From: Sympetrum striolatum
Lineage: Eukaryota > Arthropoda > Insecta > Odonata > Libellulidae
Direction: 5' to 3'
Length of the DNA stretch: 64,000 bases
Assembly (NCBI GenBank): GCA_947579665.1
Contig: CANPUZ010000050.1
Span: 682,001-746,000, forward strand
Below the pieces are notes generated by a model. That model was not told the DNA's origin, made no database searches, and worked only from the letters and a program-made list of their open reading frames with translations. Made by a program: the position numbers and the translations under genes. Positions 1 to 10,446 of this stretch are shown piece after piece (position 1 is the first letter of the stretch; each line of letters starts with the position of its first letter).

Positions 1-3000
1 GCTTACAGTAATACATTATATATTTATTTATTCCAAACGTTTCACTTCCTCCTTTCTTAATGTCTGCACTTCATTCTAATATAGCAAAACGCACCACAGC
101 AAGGATTTTACCAATCTTTCAGTGTTTTATTCATTGAGGTTCAACAATTCCCTTTACTTCATGAAGACCTTCTCGGCCAAGGCTATTTTTAATCTCATCT
201 TTCTAATGGAATCTTGTCTGGCTAACTCTGATTAAAATTTACATTCATGAATTATACAATATAATAGACATTTCATATTTTCGATATCACTTAGAGTTAC
301 TTCTGAAAAATGTTCCCAAAAGTTGACAAATAATAAGACAAAAGAAAAAATGTATATATATTTCTATGTATTCATTCTTAATACTAATTAGATGAAATTG
401 GGAATATTGCGGAGATTGACCTTTAAAAATTGATACATAAGAGCTAGAAAGAGAGTTCAAATGGTAAGATAATAAAAGGGAAAATATACTAGGTTATTAT
501 TAATGTTTGGAGTAATTAATAGTTACACATTATTTATTTATTTACTTGTGAAACCTGTTGCAAATAAATTTGCAACAGTAAAATATTGTAAATTAATTTG
601 TTTTCATATTATATGAGTTACATTAAGATAGCTTAATAAATCAGAATTAATAGAATATAATATTATTAAATAATATAATATTATTTCAGCTGCTTATTAT
701 ATATTATATTATAATAAATTCAGCTTCTAGTGAGTAAATTACCCTCCCTCTATGACAGTAACTATTAAATTATCCAGCAAGGTGATACTTAGGCTCGATA
801 TTAAGGATTTGATAGTTGGTGTCAAAACTGAAAAGGCCACCTTTTCGTAAATGGTACTCGGTTTTCGCTATATTTATGTTAAATAAGGTGTATAGTTCAG
901 TAAGGTCAATAAGGTTCAATGAGGTCAGTAGTTCAGTGGTTTGAACACCTGCCTAGAAAGGGGACCTTGGTTCGAGACCCAGTCAAGATGCTAAATTTTG
1001 ACTATATTTATGTAAAATAAGGTATATATTCTTTTCTGTTCTAAAGAGTTTAGTTTATAGTTGTACTATTATTTAGGAATTGTTTAATAGTATCAGCAAG
1101 CATTACAAGCACAGAATGAGAAATTAGGAAGGACTTCACATGTACAACAGTAGATTATAATCTTTTTATAAAAATAAACTTCCTATCACATGCCAATGAA
1201 ATGCTTTAATAGATTACCAAATTGTATAAAGTCAATTGCTAGTACTTATGATTTAAGGAAAGCTGTTTTTACCTTTTGATAAATGAATGAATTTAAGTGT
1301 ATAAAGACTTTTCCTACATTTGCTTTTCACAAATCACTATGGACCAATAAATATCATTATATTATTATCTGTTTATCTATATAAATTTATCTTCGTTGAC
1401 TAGTTCAATTTTCTTTACAAAAGATTCTGCTCAGTGATAAATCAAAATGGCAGGAAACAAAATGATTTCAAATAGAGAGTCCTTATCAATAGTTGAAATT
1501 GAGATGATTTCTGACATTCATGCTACTGTCTACAAATCATCTTGCTTGGAAAATGAAATAAGTTGGCAGGAAAGCTTTTTGATGAATGAATTTCTCAATT
1601 TTTAAAGTATACAGTTTCCATTCAGAGCATAATTACATAAATAACCATAAATTTGAAGTAAGACATTATATTTTAGAGATTTAATCAACAATCCTGAAGG
1701 AATTCAATTCAAAATTCGCATTCTCTAATGTTCTCAGTTTTTTTAGGAAATTTTCTGAGCTGGAATTGCGACAATCAGTAATGGAATTTAAAATATTATG
1801 AGTAAATAATGGTATTAAAAATTTATTACAGAAAAAATGGTAACAAAGAGTGGTAATATCAAATCACTTCACTGCTAAAACAACTTCCATTAACTCCTAA
1901 TACTAAGTTGAATCATAACAATTATATAAACAAAACAAACCATGATGTGCTTATTGATCTTCCTTTGTAAATAGAAAACATCCAAATATATATTAAATTT
2001 TTTTGAATAAATATACATCTGAAGAAATGAATATTATTTTCAAAGAATATATATGCAACAAATTTATTTTTAAAATATGAAAATGGCTTATTAATTCAAC
2101 TCTTTTATTATGAAAAAATGTCATTACATAATATATACTTTCCGCCACAATTTTAATTCAAGATGAAATTTGTTTTAAATTAAATCTACCTTAATTAGAC
2201 TTGCCAAAAATTAGTTTCAGTAAGAAATAATTGTGGTGGTTGCAAGAGTTTGTGTACAGCAAGTGTTAAGCAGGCAGTTACACCTATTTACCTCCCAGTG
2301 GTAAAGGGTTAAATTTTATGTTCAGCATCTAAGTCAACCCCTGGTTATTGAGAGATTTTTAAGGCTTCAAAGGTCGACTTATATGCCGGAATTTATGGTA
2401 ATTGTCTTCAGTGGATTGGAATGAGAAGACATAGACCATTTAGGTGAGAAGAGCAAAGAAAGAATAAGGAAGACAACATAAGGAAATAAAATCAATTTGT
2501 TTTTAAAGTTTGAATCAAAAATTCTGACCCAAAATTTTTCTGATTCCTTCTGTATTATTGATCGTACTGTTACTATGCAGTAATTTTGAAATGGACTCAA
2601 TTATATTATTATGAAAAGGATTTCAGCTCTACCATAGACCTCCCCCTTTCTAATAACACTGAATATTAATGTATTAAGAGTAAGGAAACAGCATTACTAG
2701 ACAGCATGCCACTAGAAGGAAAACCTCAAAAAATGCAGCATTACCTTATTGCAAAAAAAAAGAGAACACAGTTACAGTTCTCCTATTTAGTAATTAAGAT
2801 CTACAATTTATGCCCAAGAATGATAAGGGACTTACTGGATAAAAGAAATAATCTCACTAAAAAGGATATGGTTAGTATTCAAAACTGGGTAAAAGAACCT
2901 TTTCTTTTTTGAAAACCTAAAAAAAAACTTTTTATAGATTGAATGTTATACCTCATTTCTAAAGTCTTATGTTTATACCTTTAGATTATAAATACCTTCT

Positions 3001-3430
3001 AGACTAAAATCATTGTTTCATTTATAAGTTATATATTTTTCTTCTTCATATCAAACTATATGTAAATCACAAGACAACAACACAAAAGTATAACCCCATG
3101 TTATGTAAGGACTGTTCTTTGTTATTTACTTTATGTAATGTCTTTCTTATGAAAATTATTGAATGTAAATTTTAACTATAGAAAGTCGGACAAGATTAAA
3201 TTATGTAATCTTTTGGCTATCTCAGGCATTATAAATACTGTTTGTTTATTTTATATATATTCTTGTGAATAGTATTTTTGTATATGAGGATTGACTGAAA
3301 TGTTTACTAAAAATAGGTTTATTTGCCTATTCTATGTTTCACTGTAATAATTGTTATCTCAACATGTTTTGAGTGATATGAGAGTATGAGAAAGTAGCTA
3401 TCAATAAATTATCAATATCCTTCACACCTC
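1..3430. other. Gene-free AT-rich stretch
   Basis: I see no reading frame with protein-like composition or paired splice sites here. The sequence is very AT-rich, with palindromic AT runs around 650-715 and simple poly-A/poly-T tracts. One tRNA-like SINE fragment lies near 930-980. The short open frames at 2379-2600 and 2706-2912 have no recognisable motif and I do not call them genes. Confidence 0.6.
865..1030 (+). repeat. tRNA-derived SINE-like fragment
   Basis: A perfect pol III B box, GGTTCGAGACC, lies at 969-979 and an A-box-like TAGTTCAGTGGT at 929-940, with tRNA-like spacing between them. The unit is bracketed by near-identical copies of about 25 bases, CTATATTTATGTTAAATAAG near 868 and CTATATTTATGTAAAATAAG near 1002, which look like target-site duplications or an internal duplication. 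There is no convincing acceptor stem or CCA-ready 3' end, so I read it as a SINE head or tRNA pseudogene and not a working tRNA. Confidence 0.45.
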
Positions 3431-3432
3431 AG

Positions 3433-3768
3433 TATTTGAAATTACTTCTGAGCAATTTCTTAACAGATATCAAGCATGTGAAGGATCACTGCCTTCTGCT
3501 CAAAAGTGGTGAATGTTTGATTGAGAAAAATATAGCATACTCTTCACATGATAAATCTTTACATGTCCTTGGGGTAGTTTTTGAAGAGAGGGAAGCATTA
3601 TATGATCAATCTTGCTCTTCAATCTTATTAGATATTTGTGTTGTCTCAAGAATGCAAAGGAAAGATTTGAGAGCATTTAAAATTACCTCCATAAAGAGCA
3701 AATGCTTTTTGATTCCTTTAGATCGAAGCAGGTTTATTGCCATGCCTCTGCTCGACGCAGAAGTATAA
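3433..3768 (+). CDS. Candidate exon of uncharacterised arthropod protein
   Basis: An open frame of about 111 codons follows a good 3' splice site (pyrimidine-rich, ending CCTCAG) at 3432 and has no start ATG, so it would be an internal or last exon. The protein contains hydrophobic strands, two Cys/Ser-rich turns and ends near IAMPLLDAEV, followed by TAA at 3766. It may end at that stop. It may instead use a weak donor after codon GAA (3762), which would keep frame (phase 0) with the exon at 3981. No upstream partner exon is visible in 1-3430, so the gene may be partial or dead. I do not recognise a named domain with confidence. Confidence 0.35.
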   Translation, partial: YLKLLLSNFLTDIKHVKDHCLLLKSGECLIEKNIAYSSHDKSLHVLGVVFEEREALYDQSCSSILLDICVVSRMQRKDLRAFKITSIKSKCFLIPLDRSRFIAMPLLDAEV

Positions 3769-3980
3769 AATCCACGGTAGGTTTTTGAGAAAATTGTGGT
3801 ATTTATGTTTTAATCTTATCTCACCTATTTCTACCTCCTGAATTCTGTAAGTTCTATACATTACTTATAGTTCAGTTGTCTATCAATTGTCGATCATGTC
3901 TAAACTATTCAAGTCTACCTTAATTCGTTCAGGCGAGAAGATAAGGAAATAATATTTACAAATATTTTTCTCCACTATAG

Positions 3981-5009
3981 GAACTGTCTGCTAATGTGTA
4001 CTGCATCATCGTTTTTGAAGATGGGGTACAACTGCTACCATTGAAATGGGTGAAGCATCTTGAAAAGAAGGCATACTGGCCAAATTTCACAAATAATTTG
4101 AGATATGAAAGAGCTGTGGAGGAAAACATTGAAGCAGATGAGGAAAATTGGAATCTGTATACATATAAAAGAATAATGTTCAAGACAGGTGAAGCAACAT
4201 AATACAATTAAGCTATATACTTTTATGATACTTTTAATTTTATTTCCAACTGAATTACTATTACAGCTTTTGGAATAAGGTAATTCAGTACTTTAAACCA
4301 TAATGACGATGCTTTAGACAAAATTTAATATTTATATGTATTACTTCTGTAGTATTTATTTTTAAATCTGTTCTTGAATTTTGTTTTCTTTATCGTATAT
4401 ACAGAAAGTTTTAAGAAGAGGGAGCTCCGGAAAGCAGAGGAGCTTTCCGATTTATATACAGATGCTAAGGAAGCCCCAAATCTAAGAAAAAGAAAGCCAC
4501 TATGTCTACTAGAAAGGGATATTTCCTTAGATGAGGAATTGAGTTCCAGGAGGATTTTACCTGCACTGTCAAAGCCTCCACAGATGGTACTAGTGACCAA
4601 GAAGGCCAAAGAAAACTTGCCTCCGTCAAATTAGGCTATGCCGGCTAAGAAAGGGGATTGATGAGGCAAATAAATAGGATTATTGACTAACTTCCTTAGT
4701 CACTCATCCTTTTACATGAAGGTGCCAGAGTATGAGTGTTTCTGTCACTCATAATATCTTGTACCAAATCATTAAATTGAGATCAATTGAGATTCGAGAA
4801 CTCGATTCATTTTTAAATTAATGTTTCTTGTTAACATTTGTAATACTGTGACTGATAGCTCATGAACTGTATTATTTTCCAGTTTTCGACTATTATGAGA
4901 GGAATTTCAGAGGAAAAAGTCAAATTGAATCTCATTCAAAGTATGGACCTTTCCGAAGAGATTCAAGGGCAGTGTAGTTCTGTGGAGGACCCATACGTTG
5001 ATTCAAGTT
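3981..5009 (+). CDS. Uncharacterised arthropod gene with YWP-type N-terminal module (three exons)
   Basis: Three exons splice in consistent phases: 3981-4188 (acceptor TATAG, donor after ACAG, phase 1), 4405-4586 (acceptor ATACAG, donor GTACTAG, weak, phase 0) and 4883-5009 (acceptor TTTCCAG, donor TTGTAAGC). The first exon encodes an aromatic/acidic start (YCIIVFEDGVQLLP), a tryptophan, AYWPNF, then WNLYTYKRI; the next begins ESFKKRELRKAEELSD and becomes basic and low complexity. This layout (V-E-D strand, YWP, W..Y....I, then an A/E/K helix) matches a short N-terminal module I know from many uncharacterised arthropod proteins, some of which end in DUF4806. That link is from memory of the pattern. 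No start codon is seen: the 5' end is either upstream (the 3433 exon joins in phase) or missing. The third donor leaves phase 1, which does not fit the 7801 exon. Confidence 0.45.
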
Positions 5010-5124
5010 GTAAGCTACTAACGTTTTGGTGTTTTTTGCTTGTATATCTTAAAAGCGAATTAAAAAAAATTAATTAAAAAAGAATTACTTTTCAATTTTT
5101 TAAATTTATTTTTCATTTTTTACT

Positions 5125-5960
5125 TTCTCCAAATACGTAGTATAAAGAAAGTATTGTTTTCATGAAAAAATCGAATTCGAGATTTCAACGGAAATACATG
5201 TTTTGGGGTCCCTAGAACTCGTTTTGACCATCTTCGGAATGATGCCTGTGTGTCTGTGGGCACTCTTACTTAAAAACTATTAGTCATATCAATACCAAGC
5301 TTCATATATAGCATTGTGGTTGGTGCTGTCAGAGTTGATTAGTTTTTGGAGTAAATCCGTAAACCGGAAGTCGAGCTTTATTCCTTGAAGCAAATTTCCA
5401 GTTTTGCAAAATATCTCCATTAATATGATAGTTAGGTTTATTCTATTATTTATAAAAGTTTTAGAAAATGAGATTTCCTATAACTTTTGTATTTAACATA
5501 TTTATGTATCACTGATTGCTTAGGAGTTATTCGTGAAATACTGATAAACCGGAAGGTGCTGATTATGTACGTTGTGGGCACTCTAACATTAAAAAAAATT
5601 GTCATATCAACACCAGATTTCATATATAGTACTTTGGTTGGGGTCGTTAGAGTTGATTAGTTTTTGAAGTAAATAAGTCAACCTGAAGTTGAGCTTTACT
5701 TTTCAAAGCTAGTTTCCATTTTTGCAAAAATATCTCCATTAATCCGATATTTAGGTATATACTATTATTTATTAAAGTTTTAGAAAATTTACTATATATT
5801 TTGTATGAAACATATTTTTTTATTACTGATTGTATAGGAGTTATTCATGAAATACTGATAAACCGGAAGTTGCTGATTATGTACTTTAGTGGTGCTCTGG
5901 GCAATTTCATCATTTTTCATCAAACGTCCCAAAAAACATTATTTATAATTTTTGTGACAT
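5125..5960 (+). repeat. Family B modular repeat copy (CCGGAAGT modules)
   Basis: The block begins TTTCTCCAAATACGTAGTAT, then carries two tandem diverged units of roughly 325 bp, each with a GTCATATCAA..CCAA/CAGA..TTCATATATAG stretch, GAGTTGATTAGTTTTTG and an AACCGGAAGT-like motif (near 5353, 5550, 5680 and 5857). The same sequence recurs at 38999-39720 in this orientation, and at 36135-36475 and 49680-50275 inverted. No coding potential is seen. It lies directly upstream of a family A copy. Confidence 0.7.
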
Positions 5961-6062
5961 AAATGATAATATATGATATAAATTAATCTCTCATCTTCCA
6001 AGTTTAGATTGAATATAGAGTTCGAAAATACTGTTGTAGATAATTATTTACATCTTATAAGG

Positions 6063-7256
6063 GTAAAATGTAGCTTGCATACTGCAAGCAGATTGACAAC
6101 ACTAATTTCATATCGGCATCATATGGGAATGGTCCTCAAAAGAAAAAAATTAAGGATTGAAAATATTCTTAAAATTCGCTGCAATTTAATCGTCTGGCAT
6201 CGAACCCAGGTCTACCTGGTGAACATACTATGCAGCACAACAGAAGATCACCATCTCTAACTATGTATGAAAATTCAAGCAGAAATATTGGCTGCAACTG
6301 CCTCAAACGACGTCCTACTTTTCACATGCATTCCTTATGTGAGAAATTGTAATGTACTCTGGCATCGATCCCAAGTACAGCAAGGTCTTATCTAAATGTT
6401 TTTCTTAAACCGAGTCTTAATATAGATCTTCTTTCTAAGTAAGAACTTCCTATTGTTTCGATAAGTGCATCAAAATGAATAACGAAAACTACCTCAATGG
6501 AATTGAAATGGGGGATATATTTACCGCCTGGCTTCTAACCCGGGTCTTTTTGGTAATACTTTCTATACAGCACAACAGAAGATCACCATTTTTAATTATG
6601 TGTGAAAATTCAAGAAGAAATATTGGCTGCAACTGCCTCAAATGACGTCCTATTTTTCACATATATTCCTTATGAGAGAAATTTTAATGTGCTCTGGCAT
6701 CGATCCCAAGAACAGCAAGGTCTTATCTAAATGTTTTTCATAAACTGAGTCTTAATATAGATCTTCTTTCTAAGTAAGAACTTCATATCATTTCAATAAC
6801 TGATTCAAAATAAATAATGAAAAACAACCTCAATGTATATTAAATGACAGATTTTTGCATCGTCCTAGCATCAAACCCAGGATAATTTATGTAAAAGTCA
6901 TTAATGTTTTCGATAGATCATGACCATATATATAGGCTCCTTGAGTTTTGATTCTCTACCTATCGGGGAAGTATTTTTTAAAAATTCCCAAATATCAAAG
7001 CAAAGCTTTTAAATGGGAAAAATCGGGACTTTGGGGCCCTTCTGGAATCGAACCCATGACACTGAGGTTCAAAATCGCAATTTTTCTAGCGGTTACACGT
7101 TATGGCCAATACGTCGTAAAAATTTCAAGTTGATGACGCTTGTAGTTTAGCCTGTGAATTAGTATCCTATCTATCTATATGAATGAATCCGGAGAAGCAT
7201 CTATATATAATAGAAGATATGGAGAAAGTCATGTGCTGGCCACATCAGATTTTTTC
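6063..7256 (+). repeat. Family A modular repeat: six B-box-bearing units of about 170 bp
   Basis: The copy starts GTAAAATGTAG followed by the palindrome GCTTGCATACTGCAAGC (6073-6089). It then holds six diverged units, each with an inverted tRNA B-box-like core (TCGAACCC or a variant) at 6200, 6365, 6534, 6700, 6871 and 7048; spacings are 165, 169, 166, 171 and 177 bp. Units 1-2 and 3-4 are clearly a dimer duplicated in tandem (about 335 bp). The end holds GGAGAAGCATCTATATATAA and a second palindromic terminus, ATGTGCTGGCCACAT, near 7230. The minus strand of the last unit reads GGGTTCGATTCC preceded by a tRNA-like stretch. It lies between the candidate exons at 5009 and 7801. Confidence 0.75.
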
Positions 7257-7800
7257 TCATTGTCCTTGTCCAATTTCATATAAACTATGATTTTGATCAT
7301 TTTTTTCATTCTCAACCCAATGTATTCAATCATTTGATCATTTTTGAAATATTTTTATGTGCTTTATCTTTTTATATGCTGCAATTCTCGCAGTTTAAAA
7401 TTAGTGTCATTTGTGAAGATGTTTTATTTGATCGATAGCTTGAATTGAATATGTATTTTCCCATCTCTTTTGTATACTTTTTAATTCTCTGCTTGTCTTT
7501 CATAGCTCTTTTTATTTTCCTTCATCACAAAATATAGTTCTCTATTTGTAGGTTTTTCACAGTCCCCTTGCTGTGAGTGTTTTCCTGCAGTTTTTTCCTG
7601 AGCCCTCAGCTAAGGTTTTTTTAAATTTAAATAAATTAGTTTTCTTCTTTTGCCAACCGTCTCTTTCTTTCTGTTTCTCATATGACGATGGGTTAGATGT
7701 GAGAAGAGACTTCCTAATCTCAATCTTGCCAGAATTAAGATATAATTATTATATCATCTCCTCAATGTAATCTTAATGTTCATCTCTTTGTCATTTATAG

Positions 7801-8046
7801 GCCCCCTCTTCTTCTGAACTGAAATTTATGGATGATATAGAACTAATTCTTTCTGTTGGGAAAGCAAGGAATAATATATTTATTGATGAAACCAATATTG
7901 ATCTGCTTAACTATAACTCGATTGCAAATACCTACGACACCTTGTTGCAGTCTTTAGGATTCATTAGGTGTACCAATTCTTATACTAGGAAAGAGAGATA
8001 TGATTTGAAAAACTTTGTAAGTCATGTGTTGACCACATATAAGTGA
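7801..8046 (+). CDS. Candidate terminal exon, unknown protein
   Basis: An 82-codon stop-terminated frame follows a good 3' splice site (CATTTATAG at 7800). It encodes an acidic start (MDDIELILSVGKARNN), a polar middle and a basic end finishing LTTYK, then TGA at 8044. An AATAAA lies about 175 bases beyond, at 8221. The composition looks like real protein. The phase (0) does not match the donor at 5009 (phase 1), so an exon between is missing or this exon belongs to another transcript. I do not recognise a domain. Confidence 0.35.
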   Translation, partial: APSSSELKFMDDIELILSVGKARNNIFIDETNIDLLNYNSIANTYDTLLQSLGFIRCTNSYTRKERYDLKNFVSHVLTTYK

Positions 8047-8049
8047 GGG

Positions 8050-10440
8050 GTAATCATTAGTTCTTGCTTTCAGCTATTATTATTAATTATTAAAAATTAT
8101 TAGATTAATTTAGTGGGCATAAACAATGCCCTAACGACAACAATGATTGTTTAACTCTCATACAAATACAGGGGAAAGATATCCTTCTAAGGAATGTAGG
8201 TTAACAATTAATAAGATAACAATAAATGCAAAATAAATCTAATGAATGTTTAATAAACACATAACATTAAATAGGACAAAGAAGGGAAAAATGTACACAA
8301 AAATTGTCACAAATATTCAAAAGAAAAAATGCAGTGCAATGAGTCTGTAAATTCTGTACTGTCAGAACTCATCAAAATAGCAAACTAACAAAATTTGTCT
8401 TTTTTAAAATTTTCTGATGTCAAACCTTTTTTTCTTGAAATTATTTATTAAAATCTTGAAATTTTTCACCATCTCCCAATAAATCCCACTTGAGAGTAAA
8501 ATACTTAGGTCTTTCACAGGTCCTTGTTGGATATTTTTTGTCAAAAACGAAGATTTTCATTTATTTTTAAACAAAATACAATGCAAATTTTAGTTTTCTA
8601 GTATAAAAATATAAAGTTTACAATGTTAATTAACAGTATAAAATAATACATCACTTGCGTAACATTCACGCCTTTTCAATACCCTGTAAAATTCCTATAT
8701 TATAAACAAAATCAAATGGATGGGTTGAAATTTGGAAGATAAGTGTATTTGATAAAAAATTAAGGTTAACATGTAGATTCTGGGATGCGTATTTGTTAAG
8801 GATGAAGTTAAAATAAGTAATGGAAATGAACTTTGTGCAATTTTTTCCATGAATTATTCCTTATGCACCATGGTTTTCACATTAGGTAACAACGAATGAA
8901 TTGTTAGTTCCTCCTGAAATATAGACAGTTCTAGATGCATTTCAGTGGTGCTGGCTGCAAAAGATTGGGGAGAAAGCCAACGAGAATTTGGCATTGAGAG
9001 GAATGAAATTACAAATGTACACTTGGAATAACCTCGATTTTTCTCCTCTAAATTTGTTTTTTTTTTTCGGAGGAAAAGTGAAGCAACACAACATTACTTC
9101 GTCAATCAAGACTTCCTCTTACTTGCAAATTCATTGAATCACACCTCAAACTCTCTTTCTGCACTGAGAAACACCATTGCAGAATACAGTTGCCTTTGAC
9201 CGATGCTATAGATTTTTAAAGCATTACCATTTCATTCAAAGCAAATATATTCAATTAGAAAGTGTTCTTTTTCATCAAGTCTTGATCGAGTCAATAGTAA
9301 CAGTCGTCAGGGGAACTGGTTGTTTATCAACACAAAATTAAATACTTTTTCATTTAATTCCTCTAGGCTCCCGTAAATTTGAAGATTAAACAATGAAATC
9401 CACGACCGAGATAAAAATCGTTGATAAATTTCTTTTCTTTTCGAACTTGTCTCGAATTCATGGAAACATTATTTCTAATTTGATTTTGTACATGAAAAGA
9501 TGCATGAAAACTGGTAAAAATGAACTATGAATGCATTTTCTCAACTAAGTGGCAATTCAATCAAAAAAAATCACAAGTGACCATGTTCAGAAGAAAGTTG
9601 CTTTTTCATTCTACATCTATCTACTGAGTTATCAGCATTTCTATTTATTGGTGTGATTATAATAATCAATGATGATTCACTCTAAAACTTACAGCAATGC
9701 GCTACCATGGCAATTAAAATGACATCGGAAAAATCTTTTAGATTCAAATTCAGAATTTTTCCGGTAAAGAGATTCTAGCAAATTTCCAGATATCCTAAGG
9801 TCCATTAAGTATGACAAGTTATCGTAAACTAAGAAAGCTAATATTTCATATTCTTCTCTAGCTGAGGAGTTTGCTACTTTCAGATCTGTTGTTTTGGGTT
9901 TGAGAATTAACATTGGAATGAACCATGGAATGTGCCAATGAAATGTACCAATGGTAGACAAGTGCACCACTTGGAGGATATATAGTCCGAGTTTGACTCG
10001 CAAGCCATCAACTAAGCTATAAAACATTATTAAAAGGCAATCAAAAATTATGAACTTAAAACTTCACCTCCTGTATTTGTAGCTAATGCCCTTCAGTTAA
10101 TTAGAAAATACAATGAATTTCTAGCTTTCATTGGTATATCTTTCTTGTATTATCTGACTTGTATCTTTAGCGGAATGAACCTCTTGGGACAGGTAATGCG
10201 CGTGGCATCAATGGGGAAACACGTTATGTTTATCAGCTGCTACAATTTTACTCATCTATATTGGTACATCGATTTAAAATATATCAGAATGCTGATTAGT
10301 GAAATTATCCATACTAAGGAACGATTATTTTTCATTTAAGTCACGAGGTAATCAGAGGGAGAGGCAGCGTAATAACGACTCGAGCTCCGAAACTAAACGA
10401 ACTCTTTGAAGTTGGGCAAACGCTAAATATGGAAGGTCAC
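8050..10440. other. Gene-free intergenic stretch with family C repeat
   Basis: No supported exon is found. Bases about 9299-9540 belong to a dispersed repeat (family C) whose head reads GTCGTCAGGGGAACTGGTTG and which recurs near 59540-59780, with its later part also at 17890-18120 and, inverted, at 20165-20240. A minus-strand open frame at 9689-10027 has neither splice sites nor motifs that I trust. Confidence 0.5.
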
Positions 10441-10446
10441 TCATCA

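Noticed and set aside
7041..7120. A possible tRNA gene on the minus strand (TGGCCATAACGTG with GGGTTCGATTCC)
   Set aside because: No paired acceptor stem, and the same sequence occurs in every family A repeat, so it is a repeat module and not a tRNA gene.
5125..7256. CRISPR-like or ordinary satellite array
   Set aside because: Units are about 170 bp and strongly diverged, with defined termini; the genome is eukaryotic. A modular transposon-like repeat fits better.
9689..10027. 112-codon minus-strand open frame
   Set aside because: No motif, no splice context, amino-acid makeup like translated AT-rich DNA.
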